Origin: an uncultured Alistipes sp.
GTDB lineage: Bacteria > Bacteroidota > Bacteroidia > Bacteroidales > Rikenellaceae
Length of the DNA: 8,551 nt
Assembly (NCBI GenBank): GCA_900770585.1
Contig: CAAGKW010000099.1
Coordinates: forward strand, 1 to 8,551
Direction of reading: 5' to 3'
Within the stretch, counting starts at the first letter, position 1. Each line of letters begins with the position of its first letter. The position numbers were made by a program, and so were the translations under genes. Positions 1 to 6,747 of the stretch are shown piece after piece. Below the pieces are notes generated by a model. That model was not told the DNA's origin, searched no databases, and worked only from the letters and a program-made list of their open reading frames with translations.

Positions 1-2386
1 CAGCACCCCAAGCCACAGCCTCGTCGACAATCTTCGACGCCTCGACCATTACGCCCAAATCCTTAACTTCGAATCCGTTGCAAGCCACCACGACCGATAC
101 GATATTCTTACCGATGTCGTGAACATCGCCCTTGACCGTCGCCATCACAAAACGACCAGCAGTCTTTGCTCCGTCCATAGCTCCCTGCTCGATGAACGGT
201 GTCAGCACGCCCACCGCGCGCTTCATCACACGGGCACTCTTGACCACCTGCGGCAGAAACATCTTGCCCTCGCCGAACAGACGACCCACACGCTCCATTG
301 CGGGCATTAACAGCTTGTCAATCACCGCCAACGGCGAGCCTAACTCGTTATAACCCTCCATCGCGTCGGCCTCAATATACTCAGTCACGCCCTTCAACAT
401 CGCCCACTCGACACGTTCGGCAAGCGATCCCTCGCGCCACTGCTCGGCATTCGATATTGCGGTCGTCGACTGCTGTTTCAATCCCGCAGCCAACTCGGTC
501 AATCGCTCGGCAGCGTCCTCACGGCGTGCCAGAATCACATCCTCAACACACTCCAACAGCGTAGGCTCGATCGACTCATAGATCTGCAACATCGCCGGAT
601 TGACAATGCCCATATCCATACCCGCCTGTCGAGCGTGGTACAAGAACGCCGAGTGCATAGCCTCGCGCACCGCATTGTTGCCACGGAAGGCAAACGAGAG
701 ATTCGACACACCGCCACTCACCTTAGCGTAGGGCAGATTCTGCTTGATCCAGCGTGTTGCCTCGATGAAATCGACGCCATAGCGATCGTGTTCCTCGATA
801 CCCGTGGCCACAGCCAGAATATTGGGATCGAAGATTATATCTTCTGCCGGGAAACCCTCCTCGGTCAATATCTTATATGCACGCTCGGCGACCTCGATCT
901 TACGCTCATAGGTGTCGGCCTGACCGCGTTCGTCGAACAGCATCACAACCGCCGCCGCACCATAACGACGCAGTTCACGCGCCTGCTCGCGCAACTTCGC
1001 CTCACCCTCTTTGAGCGAAATCGAATTGACCACACACTTACCCTGCGTACAACGCAGACCTGCGGTCAGCACCTCCCATTTCGACGAGTCGATCATCACC
1101 GGCACACGTGCAATCTCGGGCTCGGCCGCCGCCAGATTCAGGAATTGACACATCGCCTTCTCGGCATCGATCATTCCGTCGTCCATACATACGTCGATCA
1201 CCTGCGCGCCAGCCTCAACCTGCGCACGCGCCACCGACATTGCCTCATCGAAGTTGCCCTCGCGCACCAGACGTGCGAACTTTGCCGAGCCGGCCACATT
1301 GGTGCGCTCGCCCACGTTGATGAAGTTCGCCTCGGGCACCACACGCAACTCCTCCAAGCCACTCAGCGTGCAAATGTGAGCCTTCGCGCGCGCAGGACGC
1401 GGTGCATAGCGGCTAACGATCTTCGAAAGTTCGAATATATGTTCGGGCGTTGTGCCGCAGCAACCGCCCACGATATTGATCAATCCGCGACGCAGATACT
1501 CCTCAACATCGCGCGCAAACATCTCGGGAGTCTCGTCATAGCCGCCCATAACATTCGGCAGACCCGCATTGGGATGAGCCGACATTCCGCACTCGCTCAC
1601 TGCCGACAAACGCTCCAAATAGGGCAACATCTGACGCGCACCGTATGCACAATTCAGACCCATTGTCAGCGGCTCGGCGTGCGCCACCGAGGCATAGAAC
1701 GCCTCGACGGTCTGACCCGTCAGCGTGCGACCACTCGCATCGGCCAACGTACACGAGATCATCAACGGGATCTCAGCGCCCAACTCCTCACCAAGTTGCT
1801 TAATGGCATAGATCGCCGCCTTGGCATTGAGCGTATCGAACACCGTTTCGAGCAGCAACAGATCCACACCACCCTCGATCAGCGCACGAGCCTGAACACT
1901 GTAAGTTGCCGCCAGTTCCTCGAACGTTACCTCACGCGCTGCAGGGTTGTTTACATCGGCCGAAACCGACGCCGTGCGGTTGGTCGGGCCCATCGATCCT
2001 GCCACCAAACGCGGTTTCGAGGGGTTCGACGCCGTATAACGATCAGCCACCTCGCGTGCCACCTGCGCCGCCGCACGGTTCAACTCGGCAACATAGTCCT
2101 GCAAGCCATAGTCGGCCATCGACACCGCATTGGCATTGAAACTACACGTCGAAACAATGTCGGCCCCCGCCTTATAATATGCATCGTGAATCTCGGCTAT
2201 CACCTCGGGGCGCGTCAGTACCAACAGGTCGTTGCAACCCTTGACTGCCGTCGTCCACTCGGCGAAACGCTCGCCACGATAATCCTCCTCCGAGAGTCCA
2301 TAGCGCTGCACCATCGTGCCCATACCGCCGTCCAACAGCAATATGCGCTCCGAGAGCAACTGCTCGATATATGCTTTACTTTTCAT
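1..2386 (-). CDS. metH: Cobalamin-dependent methionine synthase, 5' part (3' end outside the window)
   Basis: Transfers a methyl group from 5-methyltetrahydrofolate to homocysteine through cobalamin, in the cytoplasm. Translating the minus strand from ATG 2384-2386 gives 795 open codons up to the left edge. Domains in order: homocysteine-binding barrel (about 1-325) with LDGGMGTM near the N-terminus and zinc ligands Cys246 (GLNCAYG), Cys309 and Cys310 ([10 protein letters not shown]); pterin-binding barrel from about residue 354 (FINVGERTN); cap helices around 655-735; then the cobalamin domain with GDVHDIGKN, whose His756 is the predicted lower axial ligand. These positions lie within three residues of E. 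coli MetH (Cys247/310/311, His759). The rest of the B12 domain and any SAM-binding activation domain (about 430 residues in E. coli) lie off-window. The start lies 10 bases after the stop of the cyclotransferase gene, so the two are probably one transcript. No cobalamin riboswitch is visible upstream. Confidence 0.97.
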   Translation of the reverse strand, partial: MKSKAYIEQLLSERILLLDGGMGTMVQRYGLSEEDYRGERFAEWTTAVKGCNDLLVLTRPEVIAEIHDAYYKAGADIVSTCSFNANAVSMADYGLQDYVAELNRAAAQVAREVADRYTASNPSKPRLVAGSMGPTNRTASVSADVNNPAAREVTFEELAATYSVQARALIEGGVDLLLLETVFDTLNAKAAIYAIKQLGEELGAEIPLMISCTLADASGRTLTGQTVEAFYASVAHAEPLTMGLNCAYGARQMLPYLERLSAVSECGMSAHPNAGLPNVMGGYDETPEMFARDVEEYLRRGLINIVGGCCGTTPEHIFELSKIVSRYAPRPARAKAHICTLSGLEELRVVPEANFINVGERTNVAGSAKFARLVREGNFDEAMSVARAQVEAGAQVIDVCMDDGMIDAEKAMCQFLNLAAAEPEIARVPVMIDSSKWEVLTAGLRCTQGKCVVNSISLKEGEAKLREQARELRRYGAAAVVMLFDERGQADTYERKIEVAERAYKILTEEGFPAEDIIFDPNILAVATGIEEHDRYGVDFIEATRWIKQNLPYAKVSGGVSNLSFAFRGNNAVREAMHSAFLYHARQAGMDMGIVNPAMLQIYESIEPTLLECVEDVILARREDAAERLTELAAGLKQQSTTAISNAEQWREGSLAERVEWAMLKGVTEYIEADAMEGYNELGSPLAVIDKLLMPAMERVGRLFGEGKMFLPQVVKSARVMKRAVGVLTPFIEQGAMDGAKTAGRFVMATVKGDVHDIGKNIVSVVVACNGFEVKDLGVMVEASKIVDEAVAWGA

Positions 2387-2396
2387 CTATTCTTTT

Positions 2397-3203
2397 TTAC
2401 TTAATTACTTCGATTTCAAACAATTTGGGCCAATTTTTACCCGTAATGAAGATACGTCCTGTAGCCTCGTCGTAGGCAATACCATTCAGCACATCAGTCT
2501 TTGAATCCATCTCCGACTCCGAGAGCAACCCCGCAAAATCCAACACTCCCTCGACCTGACCCGTTGCGGGATCGATCACAACAATCTTATCGGTCAGATA
2601 TACGTTTGCCCACAACTTGCCGTCGATCCACTCCATCTCGTTGATCAGACTCAGCGGCTGTCCGTTGTAGGTCACAGGGATTGTCATCTTGCGCTTGAAT
2701 GTGGCGGGATCGAGCTTATAGATCTTATCCGAGCCATCACTCATATAGAGCCACTCGCCATCGGTCGCAATGCCCCAGCCCTCGCCCGCGTATTTGATCG
2801 TCGCACGCTCTTTGAGACTCGGCACATCGTAGACGTGGGCTACGCCTTCGCGCCACGTGATCTGGTAAATCACACTATCAAGCAACACCGCCCCCTCGCC
2901 AAACTCGCGCTTGGGAAGGCTGACCGACGCCAACGTGCGACCACTCTCCAAATCGACGCGCGTCATCTTCGAGCGACCATATTCGCCCGTGCTCTCCCAC
3001 AGTGTGCCGTCGTACCAGAACAGACCCTGAGTATATGATGTACGCTGGTGCGGATAACTGTTGCGAATTATATAGTTGTAGCTTTTGGGCGTTACGATTG
3101 CGGGTCGCGCAATCTCGTTTGACGCCACCGTCGAGCTGCTCGCGCGCCCTCCACACGAAAAGAGCACCGCAAGCGGCAAAAGCAATATTGCAAATCTCAT
3201 CAT
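2397..3203 (-). CDS. Glutaminyl-peptide cyclotransferase (plant/bacterial type I), lipoprotein
   Basis: Predicted to cyclise N-terminal glutamine of exported proteins to pyroglutamate. The 268-residue product has a lipoprotein signal ending in the lipobox LFSC with Cys17 as the lipidated residue. The residues after Cys17 (GGRASSS) lack an acidic surface-export signal, so I infer a periplasm-facing anchor. The rest is a repeated beta-propeller-like chain with conserved family blocks: YTQGL (57-61), WESTGEYG (69-76, Glu70 a likely catalytic acid), FGEG (101-104), GEGWG (140-144), MSDGS (154-158), INEMEW (187-192), DVLNGIAYD (237-245) and ITGKNWP (253-259). The match spans the full family length. 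The frame is open upstream to 3308, but a promoter -7 element at 3235-3242 lies inside that extension. I therefore choose ATG 3203, or the adjacent ATG 3200, which begins directly with the signal peptide. It precedes metH by 10 bases. Confidence 0.92.
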   Translation of the reverse strand: MMRFAILLLPLAVLFSCGGRASSSTVASNEIARPAIVTPKSYNYIIRNSYPHQRTSYTQGLFWYDGTLWESTGEYGRSKMTRVDLESGRTLASVSLPKREFGEGAVLLDSVIYQITWREGVAHVYDVPSLKERATIKYAGEGWGIATDGEWLYMSDGSDKIYKLDPATFKRKMTIPVTYNGQPLSLINEMEWIDGKLWANVYLTDKIVVIDPATGQVEGVLDFAGLLSESEMDSKTDVLNGIAYDEATGRIFITGKNWPKLFEIEVIK

Positions 3204-3234
3204 CGGCCTAAATTTATATTTATATATAATCAAG

Positions 3235-3242
3235 CAAAGATA
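3235..3242 (-). promoter_or_regulatory. Bacteroidetes-type -7 promoter element for the cyclotransferase-metH unit
   Basis: On the minus strand this reads TATCTTTG, a perfect TAnnTTTG. It leaves a leader of about 25 bases before ATG 3203, so there is no room for a riboswitch. I could not see a convincing TTG/TTTG -33 element at 19-21 bases spacing. The site decides against the longer open frame that begins at 3308. Confidence 0.65.
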
Positions 3243-3466
3243 CAAAATCTTCCGAAAGTTACTATTACAATTCGACGAAAAATCACCTTCACGCGCAATA
3301 TCGCCCATTTGCGACCGATGCGCACTCCGAGGGTGTGATTTTTTTGCAAAGATTTTCAGATTTTGTTTTGCGGTGCTATTTGGCTGGCTACGATATATTT
3401 ACGACCGCTACAAAGGTTTGCGACGAAAAAATATCGTAAAAAAAGCGTAAAATTCTTTGCAAAAAG
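3243..3466. other. AT-rich intergenic spacer without a recognisable gene
   Basis: This is the divergent spacer between the cyclotransferase promoter and the tRNA promoter. It is AT-rich with scattered T and A runs and one 8-bp interrupted inverted repeat (tacgatat at 3389-3396, atatcgta at 3431-3438). The open frame running through it on the plus strand is mostly antisense to the cyclotransferase signal region and has no family resemblance. I see no RNA gene or riboswitch consensus here. Confidence 0.5.
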
Positions 3467-3498
3467 TTTGGTAGATTCGAAATTCCTGCCTACTTTTG
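3467..3498 (+). promoter_or_regulatory. Promoter of tRNA-Thr
   Basis: TTTG at 3467-3470 and TACTTTTG at 3491-3498 are separated by 20 bases, a full match to the Bacteroidetes -33/-7 arrangement. Transcription would start about 7 bases after the -7 element, roughly 13 bases before the mature tRNA 5' end at 3519. Confidence 0.8.
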
Positions 3499-3518
3499 CG
3501 CACCTAAACGGAGTTAAT

Positions 3519-3595
<77 letters not shown>

Positions 3596-3599
3596 ATGA

Positions 3600-3636
3600 G
3601 ACAAGTGTTGCAATAACCTGCAACACTTGTTTTTTT
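3600..3636 (+). terminator. Rho-independent terminator after tRNA-Thr
   Basis: A perfect 12-bp stem (ACAAGTGTTGCA at 3601-3612 with TGCAACACTTGT at 3619-3630) has a 6-base loop and is followed by a run of Ts at 3630-3636. It begins 10 bases after the tRNA 3' end and would end the tRNA transcript. It lies inside the 172-bp unit bounded by the direct repeats, so it may have arrived with the inserted DNA. Confidence 0.9.
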
Positions 3637-3644
3637 GTTATTAG

Positions 3645-3666
3645 CGAGGCTTTAACGAGTGACCTC
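3645..3666 (-). repeat. Degenerate inverted copy of the tRNA-Thr variable loop/T arm
   Basis: The reverse complement matches tRNA bases 3560-3581 at 19 of 22 positions; the three mismatches are at alignment positions 9, 13 and 14. With the direct copy at 3737-3767 this makes three versions of the same tRNA segment within about 210 bases. In RNA it could pair with the tRNA T arm or with the downstream copy. It may be a relic of an earlier recombination event; I know of no function for it. Confidence 0.7.
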
Positions 3667-3670
3667 TATA

Positions 3671-3704
3671 AGCCCTCCTTTGCCAAAGGAGGGTTTGGGT
3701 GGAA
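3671..3704 (+). repeat. REP-like palindrome with G-rich tail
   Basis: CCCTCCTTT (3673-3681) and AAAGGAGGG (3685-3693) form a perfect 9-bp stem around a 3-base loop, followed by TTTGGGTGGA. From memory, this palindrome plus tail resembles a repeat that recurs between genes in many Bacteroidetes genomes and creates spurious peptides containing PPLPKEGLGG. That identification is unchecked. It lies inside the 172-bp unit between the two tRNA 3'-end copies. Confidence 0.65.
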
Positions 3705-3718
3705 TGTCAACATGCCCC

Positions 3719-3740
3719 CGTGGGTGCAACCGCACCCACG
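3719..3740 (+). repeat. Perfect hairpin abutting the right tRNA 3'-end copy
   Basis: CGTGGGTGC (3719-3727) pairs perfectly with GCACCCACG (3732-3740) around the loop AACC. Its right arm overlaps the first four bases of the downstream direct repeat. No T run follows, so it is not a terminator. It could be an arm-type recombination site, part of a palindromic repeat element, or a junction by-product. Confidence 0.75.
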
Positions 3741-3767
3741 AGTTCAAGCCTCGTCAACAGCTCAGAA
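3737..3767 (+). repeat. Direct repeat, right copy (orphan tRNA-Thr 3' end)
   Basis: This is a perfect 31-base copy of 3565-3595. It carries the T arm and 3' acceptor strand of tRNA-Thr, but no 5' half precedes it, so it cannot fold as a tRNA. It runs directly into a second terminator. The simplest reading is that this is the original chromosomal tRNA 3' end, displaced when an element carrying its own replacement 3' end integrated. Confidence 0.9.
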
Positions 3768-3795
3768 GAGTCGCCCAAAAGCGACTCTTTTTTTT
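3766..3795 (+). terminator. Second rho-independent terminator, after the orphan tRNA 3' end
   Basis: AAGAGTCGC (3766-3774) pairs with GCGACTCTT (3781-3789) around a 6-base loop and is followed by eight Ts (3788-3795). It begins inside the last bases of the right direct repeat. If the integration reading is correct, this was the native terminator of tRNA-Thr before the insertion. Confidence 0.88.
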
Positions 3796-3937
3796 GTTTA
3801 TAATCATATCGTTACGGGCATTTAGACCTACCAGCCTTCGGCGGATCCACTCCAACTGAAAAAAACCTTCGACCTCGTTTTCTGTCCGTGTAGCGAGCAA
3901 AACTGGGTAAAAATAGAGTAAATCTACAACGTTTTGG
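3796..3937. other. Non-coding spacer, possible interspersed repeat
   Basis: No gene is supported here. The plus-strand frame that crosses it encodes a short arginine-rich tail with no recognisable domain. The block around 3810-3870 (acgggcatttagacc followed by ccttcggcggatcc) gives me a vague impression of a repeat adjoining terminators in related genomes, which I cannot verify. The remaining part is AT-rich leader DNA before the glutamine synthetase promoter. Confidence 0.3.
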
Positions 3938-3968
3938 TTGCGATTTTGCTGACAAAATCATATCTTTG
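3938..3968 (+). promoter_or_regulatory. Promoter of the glutamine synthetase gene
   Basis: TATCTTTG at 3961-3968 is a perfect -7 element. TTG at 3938-3940 sits 20 bases upstream as the -33 element. The predicted leader before ATG 4010 is about 35 bases and A-rich, without a strong Shine-Dalgarno sequence, which is common in this phylum. I saw no clear nitrogen-regulator binding site. Confidence 0.8.
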
Positions 3969-4009
3969 TAGTTAGAGCGTTTGCGAAACAAACAAAACAA
4001 CATAAAACT

Positions 4010-5512
4010 ATGAACAATCAATTAGAGCTCAACCCCAATAAGGTGGTTGCTTATCTGGGCAAGCCCGCAAAGGAGTTTACCAAGGCCGACATCGTGCACT
4101 ATATTCGTGAAAATGGCGTACGTATGGTCAATTTTATGTACCCCGCAGGCGACGGCCGACTCAAAACTCTCAACTTCGTGATCAACAACGCCGCATACCT
4201 CGACGCTATCCTCACTTGTGGCGAGCGCGTTGATGGTTCGAGCCTCTTCCCATTCATCGAGGCGGGCAGCAGCGACCTCTACGTTCTGCCCCGTTTCAGC
4301 ACAGCGTTCCTCGATCCGTTTGCCGAGATCCCGACACTCTCGATGCTCTGCTCCTACTTCAACAAGGATGGCGAGCCCCTCGAAAGTTCGCCCGAGCACA
4401 CCCTGCGCAAGGCGTGTCGCGCCTTCAACGAGGTGACGGGTATGCAGTTCGAAGCGATGGGCGAGTTGGAGTACTACGTCATCGCTCCCGACGAGGGTAT
4501 GTTCCCCGCAACTGACCAGAAGGGCTACCACGAATCGGCTCCCTATGCAAAGTTCAACGAGTTCCGCACAACCTGTATGGCCTACATCGCTCAGGCAGGC
4601 GGACAGATCAAATATGGTCACTCGGAGGTAGGTAACTTCACGATCAACGGCTTGATTTACGAGCAGAACGAGATCGAGTTTCTGCCCGTTGCTGCTGAGG
4701 ACGCAGCCGACCAGCTGATGATCGCCAAGTGGATTATCCGCAACCTGGCTTACCAGATGGGTTACGACATTACGTTCGCTCCGAAGATCACCGCAGGCAA
4801 GGCGGGCTCGGGTCTGCACATCCATATGCGTATTGTGAAAGATGGTCAGAATCAAATGCTTGACAACGGCGTATTGTCGACTACGGCACGTCGCGCCATT
4901 GCAGGTATGATGGAGCTTGCACCGTCGATCACCGCCTTCGGCAACACCAATCCCACGTCATATTTCCGCCTTGTTCCTCATCAGGAGGCACCGACCAATA
5001 TCTGCTGGGGCGACCGCAACCGTTCGGTGCTCGTTCGCGTTCCGCTCGGCTGGGCTGCCAAGAGCGATATGTGCCAGATTGCCAACCCGTTGGAGCCGCT
5101 GAGCAACTACGACACAACGCAGAAACAGACCGTCGAAATGCGTTCGCCCGATGGTTCGGCCGATCTCTATCAGTTGATCGCAGGTTTGGCCGTAGCGTGC
5201 CGCCACGGATTCGAGATGGAGAATGCCTTGGAGGTTGCCGAGAAGACCTACGTGAATGTCAATATCCACCAGAAGGAGAATGCCGACCGTTTGAAGGATC
5301 TGGCTCAGCTGCCCGATAGCTGCGAGGCGTCGGCCGATTGTTTGGAGCGTCAGCGTGCCGTATTCGAGGAGCACCACGTATTCTCGCCCGCAATGATCGA
5401 CGGCATTATCAAGAAGTTGCGCGCGTATGGCGACAAGACCCTGCGTAGCGACATCGCCGACAATCAGGAGGCTATGCTCAAACTCGTTGAGCGTTACTTC
5501 CACTGCGGATAG
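4010..5512 (+). CDS. glnA: Glutamine synthetase (GlnA family, about 500 residues)
   Basis: ATP-dependent synthesis of glutamine from glutamate and ammonia, the main cytoplasmic ammonia assimilation step. The 500 residues show a beta-grasp N-terminal part and a C-terminal catalytic domain. Visible motifs: VDGSS (74-78), metal-binding acids in GELEYY (151-156) and EQNEIEF (218-224), GSGLHIHMR (266-274, ATP/metal His270), NPTSYFRLVP (314-323, Arg320), the RNRSVLVRVP block (336-345) and EMRSPDGSADLY (376-387). The NLYDLP-type segment that carries the adenylylated tyrosine in E. coli GlnA is not seen; the matching stretch near 415-440 is unlike it. Control by adenylylation is therefore unlikely (inference). 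The length rules out the GSIII type of about 700 residues. The gene stands alone with its own promoter and terminator. A long antisense open frame opposite its 5' half is a codon-bias shadow. Confidence 0.93.
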   Translation: MNNQLELNPNKVVAYLGKPAKEFTKADIVHYIRENGVRMVNFMYPAGDGRLKTLNFVINNAAYLDAILTCGERVDGSSLFPFIEAGSSDLYVLPRFSTAFLDPFAEIPTLSMLCSYFNKDGEPLESSPEHTLRKACRAFNEVTGMQFEAMGELEYYVIAPDEGMFPATDQKGYHESAPYAKFNEFRTTCMAYIAQAGGQIKYGHSEVGNFTINGLIYEQNEIEFLPVAAEDAADQLMIAKWIIRNLAYQMGYDITFAPKITAGKAGSGLHIHMRIVKDGQNQMLDNGVLSTTARRAIAGMMELAPSITAFGNTNPTSYFRLVPHQEAPTNICWGDRNRSVLVRVPLGWAAKSDMCQIANPLEPLSNYDTTQKQTVEMRSPDGSADLYQLIAGLAVACRHGFEMENALEVAEKTYVNVNIHQKENADRLKDLAQLPDSCEASADCLERQRAVFEEHHVFSPAMIDGIIKKLRAYGDKTLRSDIADNQEAMLKLVERYFHCG

Positions 5513-5534
5513 GCAATGCAAATAGATAGCGAAA

Positions 5535-5566
5535 GCCGCACCTCTCGTCGGAGGTGCGGCTTTTTT
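5535..5566 (+). terminator. Rho-independent terminator of the glutamine synthetase gene
   Basis: GCCGCACCTC (5535-5544) and GAGGTGCGGC (5551-5560) form a perfect 10-bp stem with a 6-base loop, followed by six Ts. It starts 22 bases after the stop codon. On the minus strand the same stem is followed by TTT only, so it may also weakly stop the convergent hydrolase transcript, whose stop codon is 14 bases away. Confidence 0.92.
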
Positions 5567-5579
5567 GCGCTTAATCGTA

Positions 5580-6605
5580 TCAGTGTTGTTTGATCATCGG
5601 GGTACTCTTTATGAGGTGGTCATAGACCCTCTCGCCCCAAAATTCATATCCTTTACCCCACTCTTTGGTGCCCGAAAGGCAGCTATCGATAAAGCCATTC
5701 TTTTCGACCAGCACGGTGTGATAGATCTTGCCCGTAGGATTCTTCACAAGGGTGATAGTTATCTGACCGTCATTGGCATAGAAGTTACGATAGGTATCAT
5801 CTTCCACCTTCGTGAATTTATACCTCTCGGACAGATCTCGCTGCATCTTTTGGCTACGCCACCAAGTACCTCCCGTAGGGCTCACCAGAGGTTTGCCGTT
5901 GTAGATAACGGTGCTGTCCTGATATGAAGTAACATTCAGATAGTGTCGCTTATCTTTGAGCCACTCAGTGAGTTTCTCCTTATAGTCCTCCTCTTCATAA
6001 CCATAGGTACTATCCAGAAATGCGATACGCTCGATAAGAGGATTGACCTTATCCACCACACGCAGGTACTCAAATATGAAATAGCCACCACCCGAATGTG
6101 AACTCAACGTAATCGAAGGGTTGTAAGGTTTGTAGAGGTCTGCCATATCTTGGATTATGGCGGGCAGGACTTTGGCCGAAATGCCGTTATCGCGGTGCAG
6201 GCGTCGCCACGTACCCCACGAGCGCATCGAGGCTTGCAGGTAGACCGTGATGTAGTTATATTGGTCTTTATTCTCTCTCAACCAACGAGTTTGAGCCGCG
6301 ATGTGCTGCACGCCGTAACGGAAATCTTCGTCCTCACACGCACGCGCTTTGCCCGCTGTGTACTCAATATCGTTACCATTGGGCAGGGCATAAAGAATCA
6401 TCTTTGTCTTCTTCTTTGCGTCCATCTCCAACGGAGCATTTACTACGATAAGCACATCTTTGTATTTATCAAAGATGGTATAGACTCGCTCCTGATTAGC
6501 TGAGGATTTGATTGGATTTTCGGCCGTCGCAGGCGATTCATCAATCTGCGCCCACATACACACGGGCACCAAAAGCCCCAAAAGAGAGAATAGCAGTTTT
6601 TTCAT
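5580..6605 (-). CDS. Secreted alpha/beta-hydrolase-like protein, substrate unknown
   Basis: 341 residues. An N-terminal signal peptide (MKKLLF, hydrophobic core, then CMWA) has a likely signal peptidase I cut after Ala19, leaving Gln20 at the mature N-terminus. The cysteine at 16 lacks a proper lipobox. The domain has an LYALPNGNDIEYT block (71-83), a nucleophile-elbow-like SHSGGG (169-174, Ser171), FLDSTYGYE (197-205, Asp198) and IYHTVLVE (294-301, His296). These make a plausible Ser-Asp-His triad in the order expected for alpha/beta hydrolases. The first elbow position is Ser instead of the usual Gly. From memory the LPNGN and GGTW...RS blocks resemble a little-studied family in Bacteroidetes and Planctomycetes. 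It is a single gene with its own promoter, convergent with glutamine synthetase. I am confident of the export signal and moderately confident of the fold; no substrate can be named. Confidence 0.75.
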   Translation of the reverse strand: MKKLLFSLLGLLVPVCMWAQIDESPATAENPIKSSANQERVYTIFDKYKDVLIVVNAPLEMDAKKKTKMILYALPNGNDIEYTAGKARACEDEDFRYGVQHIAAQTRWLRENKDQYNYITVYLQASMRSWGTWRRLHRDNGISAKVLPAIIQDMADLYKPYNPSITLSSHSGGGYFIFEYLRVVDKVNPLIERIAFLDSTYGYEEEDYKEKLTEWLKDKRHYLNVTSYQDSTVIYNGKPLVSPTGGTWWRSQKMQRDLSERYKFTKVEDDTYRNFYANDGQITITLVKNPTGKIYHTVLVEKNGFIDSCLSGTKEWGKGYEFWGERVYDHLIKSTPMIKQH

Positions 6606-6636
6606 AATGTATCGAGTCTAAGGTTTTATTGAATTA

Positions 6637-6668
6637 CAAATATAAGAAAACATCTGTAAATTAACAAT
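6637..6668 (-). promoter_or_regulatory. Promoter of the secreted hydrolase gene
   Basis: On the minus strand ATTG (6665-6668) and TATATTTG (6637-6644) are 20 bases apart, matching the Bacteroidetes -33/-7 pattern. The leader to ATG 6605 is about 25 bases. The -33 element falls in the loop of the palindrome at 6648-6688. Confidence 0.75.
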
Positions 6669-6688
6669 AGTTTAACTTACAGATGTTT
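6644..6688 (-). terminator. Hairpin: terminator of the smpB operon and possible operator
   Basis: AAACATCTGTAA (6648-6659) is perfectly inverted at 6677-6688, with a further 4 bp after one mismatch (6661-6664 with 6672-6675). On the minus strand it lies 59 bases past the deaminase stop and is followed by TTTTCTT, a modest T run, so termination is likely. It also covers the spacer and -33 region of the hydrolase promoter, so a regulator-binding palindrome is an alternative. Confidence 0.55.
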
Positions 6689-6747
6689 CCAAATATAGCA
6701 ACCGACACGGCTCAATGCCGTCGGCTCCAATCTATCTCTTCGGCTCG

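Noticed and set aside
635..2404. A 589-codon open frame on the plus strand, rich in His, Arg and Thr
   Set aside because: It is the exact antisense of metH, whose minus-strand reading has zinc, pterin and B12 motifs at family positions. Its composition is typical of a shadow frame created by GC-rich codon bias, and it has no recognisable domain.
3389..3438. Interrupted inverted repeat (tacgatat/atatcgta) upstream of the tRNA promoter
   Set aside because: Only 8 bp with a 34-base gap in AT-rich DNA, which is expected by chance.
3085..3450. A 121-codon plus-strand frame entering the spacer left of the tRNA
   Set aside because: Its first part is antisense to the cyclotransferase. The rest crosses AT-rich spacer with no promoter, ribosome-binding site or domain.
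3969..4009. Possible riboswitch or attenuator in the glutamine synthetase leader
   Set aside because: The leader is only about 35-40 A-rich bases with no stable hairpin, too short for a known ligand-binding RNA.
4022..4855. A 277-codon minus-strand frame opposite glutamine synthetase
   Set aside because: It is antisense to an intact, motif-complete glnA, has no promoter or ribosome-binding site in the right place, and shows no family resemblance.
4958..5521. A 187-codon minus-strand frame opposite the 3' half of glutamine synthetase
   Set aside because: Same reason: it mirrors the strong codon bias of the sense gene and has no recognisable domain.
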